A stretch of 64,000 nt of DNA from a virus. The notes under the pieces were generated by a model. The model had not been told where the DNA came from and did not search any database. It was given only the letters and a program-made list of their open reading frames with translations. The stretch spans positions 1 through 64,000 of the IMG/VR virus record IMGVR_UViG_3300033153_002993. One strand, written 5' to 3'. Numbering within the stretch: the first letter of the stretch is position 1; each line of letters begins with the position of its first letter. A program made the position numbers and the translations under genes. This document shows positions 15,929 to 25,053 of the stretch, piece by piece.

Positions 15929-17725
15929 TCAGTGAATGTCTGCCCATGACTTTCCGTTGGAGGCGTCTACGACCACAGGCACGTGGTGAACGAACTTCTC
16001 CATGCCCTCGACCATGCCCTCACTGAGCAGGCTCTCGGCCTCCGCGACCATCTCATGGGTGTCGTCCGTTTCCAGGATGATCTCATCGTGGACGTGGTGG
16101 ACGATCTTCACGGGACCATCAGGAGTTTCCGGTGAGGTGACCCCAAAGCGCTTGTCGATGGCGTCCTGCACGATCGCCAGCGAGGTCTTCAGGGCGTCTG
16201 CTCCGGAGCCCTGCACCGGGGTGTTGTAGAACTCATTGAACGCCTCATGCGGGTCCAGGTAGCGGATGCGCCCACAGAGCGTCCGAGAGAAGCCGTTGCG
16301 CTGCCCGTCTCGTAGCACTCGTCGGTGCCACTGCTCGACCCCTGCGTAGCGCTCGAAGTAACGCTTGCGGTAGGTCTTCGCCTGGTAGGGCGTCAACGCC
16401 ACACCGTAGTTCGACATGGCGTAGAGGACCAACTTGTCTGGCATCATTCCGTAGATGAACCCGAAGTTCACTGGCTTCGCGTTCTGCCGCTGGGCCTTGG
16501 ACACCTTGTCGGGGTCCATGTCCATGATGACTGCCGCTGTCGCCCTGTGCGCGTCCTCCCCGTTGATGAACACCTGCGTCAGCGCTGGGTCCCCGGAGAT
16601 TTCAGCACACAGGCGCATCTCGATCCCTGAGTAGTCCGCTCCCGTGAGCCTACGCCCCTCTGGCGCCTCGAAGCAGTCCCGGAACTCCAGCGCCCGTGGG
16701 ATCTGGTGCATGCTCTTGTTCGCGCTGTAGCGGCCCGTAATGAGCAGCCCGAAGTACTCCGTGTGGACACGGGAGTCCTCGTCTAGATGGCGCAAGAAGG
16801 TCATTCCGAACGTCTTGACGCGCTGTGCGATGTGGCGGTAGTCGAGCACCTTCTTCACGAGGGGATACTTACCCGCGTGCTGCGCGAGGACGATCTCCGG
16901 CGTGTTCTCGATCTTCAGGCCGAGCCGTTTCAGGGAAGCGAGCATCTGCTGCGGCGAGTCCACGTTCCACTGCCCGCTCATCCCCGGCAGCGCCATCTGG
17001 TCCTTCGGGTGCGGTAGCTCGTAGAGTAGCTCCTCGCGGGACTTGAATCGCGCTGCCGCGTTGGCTTTCGCGAGGGTGGTCCACTTCTCCTCATCGAGGG
17101 CGAAGCCATTCAACTCGGTCCGGCACTCCGCGAACACCACGCCAAACTCCACAAGCGCGGTGGTGAGCAGCCCGTACTCCGTCAGCTTCTTCTTCAGAGC
17201 CACCCGAAGGGGGAGCAAACGCAAAACATCCTCGGCTGCGTAGTCCTTCTGCTGTTGGTTGAGCGTCCCGGACCAGTTCGACTTCCCTTGCCCGACGTTC
17301 ACCGGGTGCTCGTCCAACTCGCGGATGATCACGGAGTCAAGGTTGTGCCTGAGCCCCTTCTTCCCGTTGTACGTGATCGCGCTCGACCGGAACGTGCAGA
17401 ACACCGGCCAGATGCGAAGGCGGAACTTCCACCACATCCACTTCTGCTCGAACTTGGCGTTGTGGATCACGAAGATTGCGGAGGTCTCCCGCATGGCTTC
17501 GAGCACAGGGCCGAGAGTCTTGGTCTGAAAGAGGTCGATGACGTAGATGCGACCGCGCCCGTCGTTCTCCACCCCGGGCACGACCAACTGGACCAGACGG
17601 ATGTCTCCGTAGCGAGGGTCTAGGGAGGTGGTCTCGATATCAAGGCCGAGGACGTCGGCCTGTAGGACGTCCTGCGCGACGCGGTTCAGGTCGTCCGCTC
17701 GCGTGATGAAGTCGTAGTCCAGCAC
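15929..17725 (-). CDS. DNA polymerase, Pol I (A) family with 3'-5' exonuclease
   Basis: A 598-residue replicative-type polymerase. Exonuclease domain in residues 1-190: LGLDIETTSLDP (Exo I), FVIHNAKFEQKW (Exo II), YAAEDVLRL (Exo III). Polymerase domain follows: GADYSGIEMRLCAEI (motif A), RQNAKPVNFGFIYGM (motif B, Phe at the position of E. coli F762) and KIVHHVHDEIIL (motif C). No 5'-3' exonuclease domain, as in T7-type enzymes. GTG start 17725, two bases after the upstream stop. No separate clamp or loader is seen in the window. Confidence 0.95.
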   Translation of the reverse strand: MLDYDFITRADDLNRVAQDVLQADVLGLDIETTSLDPRYGDIRLVQLVVPGVENDGRGRIYVIDLFQTKTLGPVLEAMRETSAIFVIHNAKFEQKWMWWKFRLRIWPVFCTFRSSAITYNGKKGLRHNLDSVIIRELDEHPVNVGQGKSNWSGTLNQQQKDYAAEDVLRLLPLRVALKKKLTEYGLLTTALVEFGVVFAECRTELNGFALDEEKWTTLAKANAAARFKSREELLYELPHPKDQMALPGMSGQWNVDSPQQMLASLKRLGLKIENTPEIVLAQHAGKYPLVKKVLDYRHIAQRVKTFGMTFLRHLDEDSRVHTEYFGLLITGRYSANKSMHQIPRALEFRDCFEAPEGRRLTGADYSGIEMRLCAEISGDPALTQVFINGEDAHRATAAVIMDMDPDKVSKAQRQNAKPVNFGFIYGMMPDKLVLYAMSNYGVALTPYQAKTYRKRYFERYAGVEQWHRRVLRDGQRNGFSRTLCGRIRYLDPHEAFNEFYNTPVQGSGADALKTSLAIVQDAIDKRFGVTSPETPDGPVKIVHHVHDEIILETDDTHEMVAEAESLLSEGMVEGMEKFVHHVPVVVDASNGKSWADIH

Positions 17726-17727
17726 GA

Positions 17728-18189
17728 CTACGCGGCGCGGGCCAGCTTCTTACGGCCGGCTTCCGACACGCGGTACTTGCCACGTGCGACCTTCTCCACG
17801 AGCCCGGCCTGCACGAGGCGCCGAAGCGAGTTCCGGGTCCACGAGTTGGCCTGCCGCCTCCCGCGCGACTTGAAGCACGTCTCCGACAGTTCCGCGATGG
17901 TCAGGATCGTCCGCACGCCCGAACCGGGGCCGTTGAGCGCGGCGAAGACCTTGTCCTCCTTCGTGTTGAGACCGTCCGTGGAAAGCTCTATGGACGGAGC
18001 GCTCTGACCGCTCGTCGGGGTCTTCTTCTCAGCAGTCTTCTTCGGGGGCGCCTTCTTCGCGGCGGCCTTCTTCTTCCTCGGCTTGGTCACCTTGTGGGGC
18101 TTCGCCTTTGCCTCGCCGCGCTTCTTCACTGGCTTCCCCTTGGCCTTCTTCACGGCTGCGGCGACACCTGCGACTTTTGAATCAGCCAT
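17728..18189 (-). CDS. Histone H1-like protein: Lys/Ala-rich tail plus winged helix
   Basis: A 153-residue protein. Residues 10-60 are Lys, Ala and Pro-rich with repeated AKKA/KKxA patterns (KKAAAKKAPPKKTAEKK), like histone H1 tails or bacterial HU/H1-like proteins. Residues 75-150 form a winged helix (TILTIAELSETCF, ANSWTRNSLRRLVQAGLVEK, GKYRVSEAGRKKL). A DNA-compacting or regulatory protein is a reasonable reading. Expressed from an extended -10 promoter with a strong leader hairpin. Not a recognised family as a whole. Confidence 0.7.
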   Translation of the reverse strand: MADSKVAGVAAAVKKAKGKPVKKRGEAKAKPHKVTKPRKKKAAAKKAPPKKTAEKKTPTSGQSAPSIELSTDGLNTKEDKVFAALNGPGSGVRTILTIAELSETCFKSRGRRQANSWTRNSLRRLVQAGLVEKVARGKYRVSEAGRKKLARAA

Positions 18190-18207
18190 CGTCCGATCTC
18201 CTTATCC

Positions 18208-18270
18208 TTGGGAGTGATCGCTCCCAACATCCATAGTTGGGACTATACCACGTTTGCTCTTGAAGGGCAT
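18208..18270 (-). promoter_or_regulatory. Extended -10 promoter and leader hairpin for the H1-like gene
   Basis: TGG-TATAGT (-10 at 18242-18247) is the best -10 in the window; the -35 place (18265-18270) reads ATGCCC. The leader forms TTGGGAG-TGATCG-CTCCCAA (18208-18227), a 7-bp stem, immediately followed by AAGGATAAGGAG, the ribosome binding site. Base pairing up to the SD again. Confidence 0.55.
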
Positions 18271-18482
18271 CCGTTTATTTCAAGGGCTAGCAGGCGCACC
18301 CCGAGCAGTTTCGCGTGCGCGCGAGTACGCCTCAGATCGACCGACAGAATAGCAGCTACGAGCGCACCCGCAACCCTGCTCTCACGCCCCAGCGGAGTCA
18401 TCACTTTGGCAGCCCACAGCCCGACGACGCGAGCCTCGATACCGTTGTCGGTGAGGGCGGTCACAAACTCCGTCGCAGCCAC
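18243..18482 (-). CDS. Possible small gene, probably frameshifted
   Basis: An open frame of 79 codons from GTG 18482 fills the only otherwise empty stretch here. Sequence such as GIEARVVGLWAAKVMTPLG and LVAAILSVDLRRT looks like real protein. The GTG has no ribosome binding site. An ATG at 18526 opens a frame reading MPGTSVLAAIVPP that would join this frame if a GT dinucleotide near 18480-18484 were absent, so the gene may be broken by a 2-base insertion or mis-sequenced. Function unknown. Confidence 0.35.
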   Translation of the reverse strand: MAATEFVTALTDNGIEARVVGLWAAKVMTPLGRESRVAGALVAAILSVDLRRTRAHAKLLGVRLLALEINGCPSRANVV

Positions 18483-18528
18483 ACGCGAGGAGGGACGATC
18501 GCAGCCAACACGGACGTGCCAGGCATGG

Positions 18529-18753
18529 CTAGTGGTCGTCGGGGCCGTAGATGAAGAAGCGCTGGCTCGGGTCGTCTTTCATCCGCTTCTTCATGGCGGC
18601 GTCGGCCTCTTCGTGCGTGTCGAATCGCGCCGCCAGGTGTAGCTCATCTCCAGGCTCCTCGAAGTCGTCGAACCCGACGAGGTTGAACCCCTCCTTCGGG
18701 ATCATCTTCGCCTTCGCTTCGAGCCGCTTCTCCATGTCTGTCTTCTTCGCCAT
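18529..18753 (-). CDS. Hypothetical small protein, 74 aa
   Basis: Starts MAKKTDMEKRLEAKAKM at ATG 18753 after GTGAGGACG. A short basic helix is followed by GFNLVGFDDFEEPGDELHL and a helix EEADAAMKKRMKDDPSQ ending YGPDDH. The pattern, a beta strand, helix, then FFIYGPD, suggests a small alpha/beta domain. No family recognised. It ends the effector-like group behind the RelA-domain gene, six bases downstream. Confidence 0.6.
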   Translation of the reverse strand: MAKKTDMEKRLEAKAKMIPKEGFNLVGFDDFEEPGDELHLAARFDTHEEADAAMKKRMKDDPSQRFFIYGPDDH

Positions 18754-18758
18754 CGTCC

Positions 18759-19952
18759 TCACCCTAGTGATCGGCACCCGACTGCGTTGGACACCTGCTC
18801 GGGGCACTCCGGCTGGGGGCCGGGGTCCTTGCCCTTGTCTTTCTCGTATGCCCACTCGGCAATCTTCGCCTGGGTCTTCTCGATCTCTTTGCGGTTGGCG
18901 TCGACCTTCTTCTTCTGCTCTGACGTCCGTGGCTTGAACACGTCGTGCGACCACTCCGCCATCTCGTGCTGCCGGCGCGTCCGGACCTGGATCTCTTTCT
19001 CCAGGCCGTCTTCGTCCTCCACGATCAGGTGGTGCGATCGGTAGCTGCCCTGCGGGTTCGAGATGTAGTCCCGCTCCGCCTTCACCTTGAACTGTTTCTT
19101 GATCTTCCCGACGGAGCGCGTCACGTCGTCTAGGCTGTCGTGGATGATCCGGTAGCCTGTGCCGTCCTGCACGTCATCCGCCTTTTTGAACCAGTGCGGC
19201 TTGGTAGCGATCTTCCCGAGGACCGAGCCGAGAGTTTTCACCCGGCCCTGGACATTCGCGCCACCCCCGGCCATCTCCTCCAGCTTCGCGCCGAACGCGA
19301 CCACACCCTTCCTATGCGCGTCCACGACGCCACGGGCCTGGTCGATGTGGTCCTGAATGTCCATCCCGGGAGCCAACTCGCCGCTTCCGACCATCCCATT
19401 CAGTCGCGTGATCGTCTCGGCCATTATCTCCGCGCCCTCGGCGGCGGGCTCCGTGCCGGGTATCTTCTGCCAGGTGCCATCGCGCAGCTTCAGGTAGGAG
19501 CCGTCGCTCCACTGGTGGACCTCGCCAGGCTTGGCTTTACGGCCCTCCTGTATCTCAGCCCCGTACTGAATGGCGAGGGCCTTGGAGATCGAGTCGATGT
19601 CCCCCACCCCGGTCTCCTCCGAGGCCGTCATCCAATCGTGCCAGTAAAACTCCTGCAAATCGCCATCCGAGTCGAACGGCAGGTGGGAGGAATCGGAAGG
19701 GTTCATCCCCTTCCACAGGTCCAGCGTCAGAGGCTCGAAGGTGGCTGGGCCGTCCTTAGTCACCACGACGACCTTCCCACCCTCCCCCTCGAACGTGTCG
19801 CCTCGGAGGATGCGTTCCGGATGGTCTGGAGAGGTGCGACGGACCCACCACCCCTTCCCCGCAGGGAGCGGCACAGGAGCCATGACGATCTCGGGGTGAG
19901 CCGGGTCGCTCCCGAGCCTGAGTTTGTAGACGGTGTTGAAGTCCAGTGACAT
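18759..19952 (-). CDS. RelA/SpoT nucleotidyltransferase-domain protein
   Basis: A 397-residue protein. Residues about 235-345 show the (p)ppGpp synthetase fold signature: RVKTLGSVLGKIA (basic substrate helix), QDGTGYRII with the DxxGxR motif (Asp-263, Arg-268), DYISNPQGSYRSHHLIV (ATP/GDP-binding segment) and EIQVRTRRQHEMAEWSHD with Glu-320. These catalytic residues appear intact. Residues 1-130 are unknown; 135-170 is a Gly/Trp-rich motif. It lies one base after the 1687-residue gene and shares its message. Related phage and toxin-antitoxin enzymes make alarmones or transfer pyrophosphate to tRNA; which applies here is open. Confidence 0.8.
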   Translation of the reverse strand: MSLDFNTVYKLRLGSDPAHPEIVMAPVPLPAGKGWWVRRTSPDHPERILRGDTFEGEGGKVVVVTKDGPATFEPLTLDLWKGMNPSDSSHLPFDSDGDLQEFYWHDWMTASEETGVGDIDSISKALAIQYGAEIQEGRKAKPGEVHQWSDGSYLKLRDGTWQKIPGTEPAAEGAEIMAETITRLNGMVGSGELAPGMDIQDHIDQARGVVDAHRKGVVAFGAKLEEMAGGGANVQGRVKTLGSVLGKIATKPHWFKKADDVQDGTGYRIIHDSLDDVTRSVGKIKKQFKVKAERDYISNPQGSYRSHHLIVEDEDGLEKEIQVRTRRQHEMAEWSHDVFKPRTSEQKKKVDANRKEIEKTQAKIAEWAYEKDKGKDPGPQPECPEQVSNAVGCRSLG

Positions 19953-19953
19953 G

Positions 19954-22900
19954 TCAGTACCCCAGCGGCTTCAGGTACTTGGTGTACATAGCCTTCTGAT
20001 CCGTTTCAACGACCACGAAATCCTCGATGGGCACCCCATTGTGCTCGGTGATGCCGGCGTTATCCAGGGCTGCCAGAACCTTCTTCCGCGTGCTCTCGCC
20101 CCCCGTCGCAATGCGCTTGATCATGGAGGCCGGGAACCCACGCCGCAAGACCAGTTCCGTGTTCGAGTGCTTGCTTGCGTTCTCCGCCTTGACCGCGCTG
20201 CTCAGCCCCTTCCGGTTGTCGTAGAACGACGAATGCCCAGGCTTGGTGGCCCCGTAGGAGTCCCCCCGCGCAAGGTGAACGTCAAGCCGGTCCAGGAGTT
20301 CCGGTGCGATGACGAGTTTGATAGCGCCCTGGACATTTCCCTGGTCCATCGAGCCGTAGTGGTCCTTCATCGCGATCCGCGTGGTCACGTTGTCCGAGCC
20401 GCCGGTCTCCATGTCGGAGTGGACCGACGAGCCCCCAGTACCAAGCCCCATCCGCATCCGCTCGTGAGCGCCTACGCCTCCGGTCTTGAGTATGTTGGCC
20501 ACCTTGCTAGGGTTGTCCACCTGCCAGAACGGGAACCGGACCACCGGGTCGTCCTCGGTCCCGCCTCCGAGCGTCTTCCACCGACCTGGGATGATCGCCG
20601 ACGCCCTTCCGAGTGGGCCTTGGACTGTGCGAATGGCCTCGATCTCGTCCTTCTTCAACTTGCCCTTCAGCTTCTTCTTCAGAAGGGGGATCGTCAACTC
20701 AACGTCATCCTCGATGAGTTTGTCGTGGACCTTCGGGGAGACCGACCAGAGCGCCTGCGATAGATGGAACAGTTCGACGTCCGACTTGCTCGGCTTCTTC
20801 AGAACCTCCTTCGCGAGTCCGATCTCATCGAGCAGCTTCTTCAGAACCGTCTTCACCTTCCCAGCCCCTTCAGGGATGATCGCGTACACCGACCCCTGGA
20901 AGGAGTAACTGGCTTTGTTGCCGTAGTGTGAGTGGTCCACCTTCGGCCCGAGCACGAACATCTCCGAACCTTTCGGCCCCTTGAAGACGAGCGCCTTCTC
21001 AGAGTGCCCCCCGCTCGACGAGTAACGCACCGCGTCCTCGCCCTCGTCGTAGGCGCCGAGGTGCCACTTGTACTCGCCAGGCTCGCCCCCGGTGATGTCC
21101 TTCCAGTAGGGCTTCCGGAGTTTGAAGTGGACGACGTGGGCCTTCTTCCCGTTCGTGAGGATGACCCTCTGAATGCTAGCTGACTGCCCTTCCACAGCCT
21201 TGCCGTCCAGGGTGAACTGCTTCCCGACGTGGCCCAGGTGGTCCTGCTCGACCGTGATGATCTCGTCGATGTTGGCAGGAGCCTCTTGGGGCGCGAACGC
21301 CTCAGACTGGTACGTCGGGGAGCCCTTGAAGTCCTGGTACTTCTGCCCTGGTTCGGACTTGATCTCGATCGTCTTGGTGATCGTCTTGTCGAGGTCACCG
21401 CTCTTCACGAACACCATGTTGTAGTTCGAGCCCATCTTCGGCTCTCCCACCACCTCGACACCTAGTTCTTGGAGGTACTCCGTGACCTTTGTGATCGGCT
21501 CCATATTCTGGACACGCACGACCGTGAGGTCCGGGTCCGACTTGTGCGGCTTCAGGGCGTTCGAGCCGAGATGCTTCAGGATGAGCCCTCGGAGGGTGTC
21601 CGAGACCTCCTGGAATGTGGACTGCGGCCCGGCCGCCTCCGAGGCGTCGCTCACCCACCCCGCCGCGAACGTAAACTTCCCGGTCTCGCCCTCGCGCTTC
21701 ACGTACTTCTCCGTGATGAACTCCTCGAAGTCCCGACGCAGCGTCGCCCGGCGAGAGACCATCTTCTTCACGAAAGCGTAGCGCTCGTATTCCTTGTCCG
21801 CTCCGAGCATCTTTTTGTTCGTGGCCGCGTACCCCTCCAGGGCCTTGGTCAAGGTCTCGACGGGCATCTGTTCCAGCTTTTTGAGGGCGCTGTTCATGGA
21901 CTTCGGATCGAAGTCCATCGTGCCGCCGCCGAACGCCCGCCAGAACTTGTTGTAGTAGGGCTCCTGCTCGCCGTAGAGGTCGCTGTTGGGTCGGTACTCC
22001 GTACTCAACTCGTCGGGGTGGGACTTGTGACCGACGTACTTCCAGCCCTGTTCCTTGTCGATCCCGACGACGCGGCCCTCCTTCGTGATGACGAAGTTTG
22101 CGGCGAAGGAATCGTGCTGGGACATGAGCCAATCGAGCAGGTGCTCTTCGGCGACGTCCTGCTTCTGCTGCTCCGTCAACTCCTCGGGCGCCACGCCCGC
22201 GAGGTCTTCCTGATTCGGGTCCAGGTCCAACATCGGTTGGAGCGTCCCGAGTTGCCCCTTGTACTTCACCGTCTCGACAGGGACATAGGCATCCGGGCGA
22301 GCTACGGCCGCCACGGCGGCGAAACCCTCCTGCGACTTGGCGCGGAACGCCTGCGTCTTCTTCGGGCCGCTCTTCGGTATCGACGGCTTGAACAGATAGA
22401 GCTTGCCTGTGTCCGGGTCCTTGAGTCGCGTCTTGGCTCCGGCACCCTTCATCCCGGCCGACCCGATGTCCTCCAGCGTGTCGGGGTCGGGGAGGTCGGC
22501 CTGCGGAGTGACGAACGCCGCCGCTGCCGGCATCTTCGGGGGCTTCTTTGGTGCCTCGGGCTCGTCCGACTTCACTGCCTTCGCCGGCACCAGAGGGGTC
22601 ATCGCCTTCGCGGGGGCCGGCGGCTCAGATATCGGGGTGACCCCGGACTTCAGATACATCGCGTCGATGTCGCTGAGATCGAATGTCTCCTTCGGGAAGG
22701 ACAATTCCCACACCGCGAACTGCGGGTCAAACTCCATCAGGCGGTATGTCTTCGCCTTGGGGTTCCACGCCGCCATGGAGCCGTTCGGGAGCATCGCCAA
22801 GGGCTTCAGGTGCTTGGAGTCTCCCTGCACAACCTTGTAGGTTGGGAGGCCGTTGTCATCCACCTCACCCGTGGGCTTCAGGGTCTTGTAGTCAGGCTCC

Positions 22901-25017
22901 CCTATCACGTCCTTCAGGTCCGATGGGTCGAGTATCTCTCCGGTCGGAACGAACTTCTTCCCCTGCGCCGGGTCGGCCTTGTAGATGACGATCTTGGACT
23001 TGCCGTCGATGTACTTGTGCTCGGCAAACTTCCCGTTCGGGAGCACCAGGACCGACTTCCCGTCGTGGTCCACGACATGGGCCAAGGTAGCACTGAAAGT
23101 ACCGTGGTCCGGGGCCAGGGCTTGGTGCATCCCCGGGGGAGTCCACATGTAGCCCGAGTTGTAGTAGCTGTCCCCGAGCGCGTCATACTGGTGGAGCACG
23201 TAGGCGCCGTTCGCTTTGGACCAGACGCCGACCTTGCCGTCCGGCAGAATGGCATACGTGCTGCCCTTGTACAGCCCGACAGGGTAGCCCCTGGGGTCCT
23301 TGGCGTTTGCGGGCTCCAGGGCGCCCGTAGGCTTCGCCTTGGGCTTCGCCTTGGGCTTCGCCTTGGGCTTCCACTCCGGAGGCTCCACGGGGGTGCTGAC
23401 GGGCACAGAGGGCACCTGAGCCTGGAGTTTCTTGACCTCCTTCAAGGTGACGTACACGGTCGGGTGGGTCGGGTAGTAGTTGTAGTCCCCGAGGATGTCC
23501 CTCCATTCCCACACGAGGTACTGAATCGACAGCGGGTCCCACCTGGCCAGGCGGCTGTCGGGGAGGAGCGTCAACTTGTGGTTGTCGTCCATATCGTCGG
23601 TTGGGATCGACTCCACCATGGGAAGGCCGTTCGTGTCCTTCTGCGAGATCGACTTGCAGTCGTTCGGCAAGGGCACGCTGTAGGTGGACGGCTGGGCCTT
23701 GTCCGCCCCCACGTTCTGGAACTGGTGATAGCGGCCGTTCTTGACCGTCAGGGACAAGACCGTCATGAGTTTCTTGGCCTCGTCCGGGGAGACGGTCTCC
23801 CCCGACTTCGAGAACATAAACCCGTAGTAGGGATCGTAGTCGTAGAGCAGGTAGACGCCACTGTCCGGGCGCCATCGGGCCACACGGTCGTCCGGCATGA
23901 GCGTCAGGCCCTTCGCCACCTGCTCATCGTCGGAAGCCACCTCCATCACTTCGTCCACGAGCGGGAGGCCGTTCACATCGACCTGACCCGTGTACTTGGT
24001 GAGGTGAGGCGCCAGTTCGGCGTGAGGCGCAACGACCTTCTCCTGCTCCGGAGCTTTCGTGGAGGGCTTGCCCTTCTTGGTGCTGTACTTCTTCGACGGC
24101 GCCCCGGGCTTCTTCTTCGTGGTGACCTTGAACGGGTTCTTTGACTGGGCCTTGGATTTGGCCTTGGCCTTGGTCTTGGTCTTGGTCTTGAGAGTCGCGG
24201 ACTGAAGGGGCTCGTGGTCCTTTGTGGGGTCGTCAGCGTGGACCCAATGGTTCGTGACCTTGATCCACTTCACGTCCGTGCCGTCCGGCGTTATGGCGAC
24301 CACATGCGACGGCGTGACTTTCTTGATCGTGTAGTTCGGAGGTAGCTCGAAGTCCTCCGGAGGCTCCATCGGCTGCGGCTTCGCCTTTGGCTTTATGGCT
24401 GGCCCCGGCTTCAGGTCGGCGGGCGAGTAGGTGGGGGCGGCCTGAGTGAACCAGGTGGCTCCCTCCTTCTTCACCTCGTAGTAGAGCCCGTCGTCAGGGT
24501 CGAACTCCATGACACGTCCGTCAGGGAGGATCGAAAACACATCTCCGGAGGTGTCGTCGTCGACCGTGGGGAATCCATGGGGGTCCTTTTTGCCCGTGAG
24601 GGTGAACTCAGGTGGTAGCTTCGGGGCCTTCTTCTTCGCCTTGGGCTTCACCAGCGGTTCAAATTTCGCCAGGATCGGAATGTCCACAGGCTTGCCCACG
24701 AACGTGGACGTGTCCAGTGAATCCCCGTACTTCCAGCCCGGGGGGTACAGGTCGTCTGGGCCGGTGTAGGCGCTCGGGTCCAAGAGCGCTACGTACTCAG
24801 TCTTTGTCGGGAGCCACCCGAGCTTTCCCTTGTACTTCTTGACCTGGCCGTGAGGGATCTCTGTGGGGCCAAAGACCTTGCCGCCCTTCTTCACCCACAC
24901 CCAGACACGCTTCATGGTCCACGAGAACACCGGAACGAACTTCTCCGGGTTCGGCGCCTTCGGGGCCTCTACGAGGAGCCCTGAAGTGTGCGGAATGGCC
25001 TCGCTCAACATGCCCAT
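19954..25017 (-). CDS. 1687-residue multidomain (polyvalent-like) protein with kinase-like and ART-like regions
   Basis: Residues 1-840 contain about six degenerate repeats of the form LPDGRVxxWDPxxxxYxLxEYD (near 160, 380, 490, 590, 660, 750) separated by Lys/Pro linkers such as KPKAKPKAKPKAKP. Residues about 845-1010 resemble a PI3/4-kinase or HipA-like kinase core: KLYLFKPS, then LDWLMSQHDSFAANFVI and VVGIDKEQG for catalytic and metal loops. After a long unknown part, residues about 1490-1687 (VDNPSKVANILKTGGVGAHE, then GGSDNVTTRIA and NTELVLRRGFP) resemble an ADP-ribosyltransferase-like domain of phage polyvalent proteins. Such proteins can be injected with DNA. It has its own promoter; domain names beyond the repeats are tentative. 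Confidence 0.65.
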   Translation of the reverse strand: MGMLSEAIPHTSGLLVEAPKAPNPEKFVPVFSWTMKRVWVWVKKGGKVFGPTEIPHGQVKKYKGKLGWLPTKTEYVALLDPSAYTGPDDLYPPGWKYGDSLDTSTFVGKPVDIPILAKFEPLVKPKAKKKAPKLPPEFTLTGKKDPHGFPTVDDDTSGDVFSILPDGRVMEFDPDDGLYYEVKKEGATWFTQAAPTYSPADLKPGPAIKPKAKPQPMEPPEDFELPPNYTIKKVTPSHVVAITPDGTDVKWIKVTNHWVHADDPTKDHEPLQSATLKTKTKTKAKAKSKAQSKNPFKVTTKKKPGAPSKKYSTKKGKPSTKAPEQEKVVAPHAELAPHLTKYTGQVDVNGLPLVDEVMEVASDDEQVAKGLTLMPDDRVARWRPDSGVYLLYDYDPYYGFMFSKSGETVSPDEAKKLMTVLSLTVKNGRYHQFQNVGADKAQPSTYSVPLPNDCKSISQKDTNGLPMVESIPTDDMDDNHKLTLLPDSRLARWDPLSIQYLVWEWRDILGDYNYYPTHPTVYVTLKEVKKLQAQVPSVPVSTPVEPPEWKPKAKPKAKPKAKPTGALEPANAKDPRGYPVGLYKGSTYAILPDGKVGVWSKANGAYVLHQYDALGDSYYNSGYMWTPPGMHQALAPDHGTFSATLAHVVDHDGKSVLVLPNGKFAEHKYIDGKSKIVIYKADPAQGKKFVPTGEILDPSDLKDVIGEPDYKTLKPTGEVDDNGLPTYKVVQGDSKHLKPLAMLPNGSMAAWNPKAKTYRLMEFDPQFAVWELSFPKETFDLSDIDAMYLKSGVTPISEPPAPAKAMTPLVPAKAVKSDEPEAPKKPPKMPAAAAFVTPQADLPDPDTLEDIGSAGMKGAGAKTRLKDPDTGKLYLFKPSIPKSGPKKTQAFRAKSQEGFAAVAAVARPDAYVPVETVKYKGQLGTLQPMLDLDPNQEDLAGVAPEELTEQQKQDVAEEHLLDWLMSQHDSFAANFVITKEGRVVGIDKEQGWKYVGHKSHPDELSTEYRPNSDLYGEQEPYYNKFWRAFGGGTMDFDPKSMNSALKKLEQMPVETLTKALEGYAATNKKMLGADKEYERYAFVKKMVSRRATLRRDFEEFITEKYVKREGETGKFTFAAGWVSDASEAAGPQSTFQEVSDTLRGLILKHLGSNALKPHKSDPDLTVVRVQNMEPITKVTEYLQELGVEVVGEPKMGSNYNMVFVKSGDLDKTITKTIEIKSEPGQKYQDFKGSPTYQSEAFAPQEAPANIDEIITVEQDHLGHVGKQFTLDGKAVEGQSASIQRVILTNGKKAHVVHFKLRKPYWKDITGGEPGEYKWHLGAYDEGEDAVRYSSSGGHSEKALVFKGPKGSEMFVLGPKVDHSHYGNKASYSFQGSVYAIIPEGAGKVKTVLKKLLDEIGLAKEVLKKPSKSDVELFHLSQALWSVSPKVHDKLIEDDVELTIPLLKKKLKGKLKKDEIEAIRTVQGPLGRASAIIPGRWKTLGGGTEDDPVVRFPFWQVDNPSKVANILKTGGVGAHERMRMGLGTGGSSVHSDMETGGSDNVTTRIAMKDHYGSMDQGNVQGAIKLVIAPELLDRLDVHLARGDSYGATKPGHSSFYDNRKGLSSAVKAENASKHSNTELVLRRGFPASMIKRIATGGESTRKKVLAALDNAGITEHNGVPIEDFVVVETDQKAMYTKYLKPLGY

Positions 25018-25053
25018 GGTCGTCTACCCCTACCGATCTCTCGGCCGAGTTTA

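Noticed and set aside
23330-23380. Tandem DNA repeat mistaken for a CRISPR
   Set aside because: Short in-frame repeat coding KPKAKPKAK linker; no spacers.
21469-24144. 891-codon plus-strand frame opposite the giant protein
   Set aside because: Arises from GC-rich antisense codons; composition Leu/Arg/Val only, no motifs.
24241-24260. GACCCAATGGTTC resembling the palindrome
   Set aside because: Arms do not match and it lies in coding sequence.
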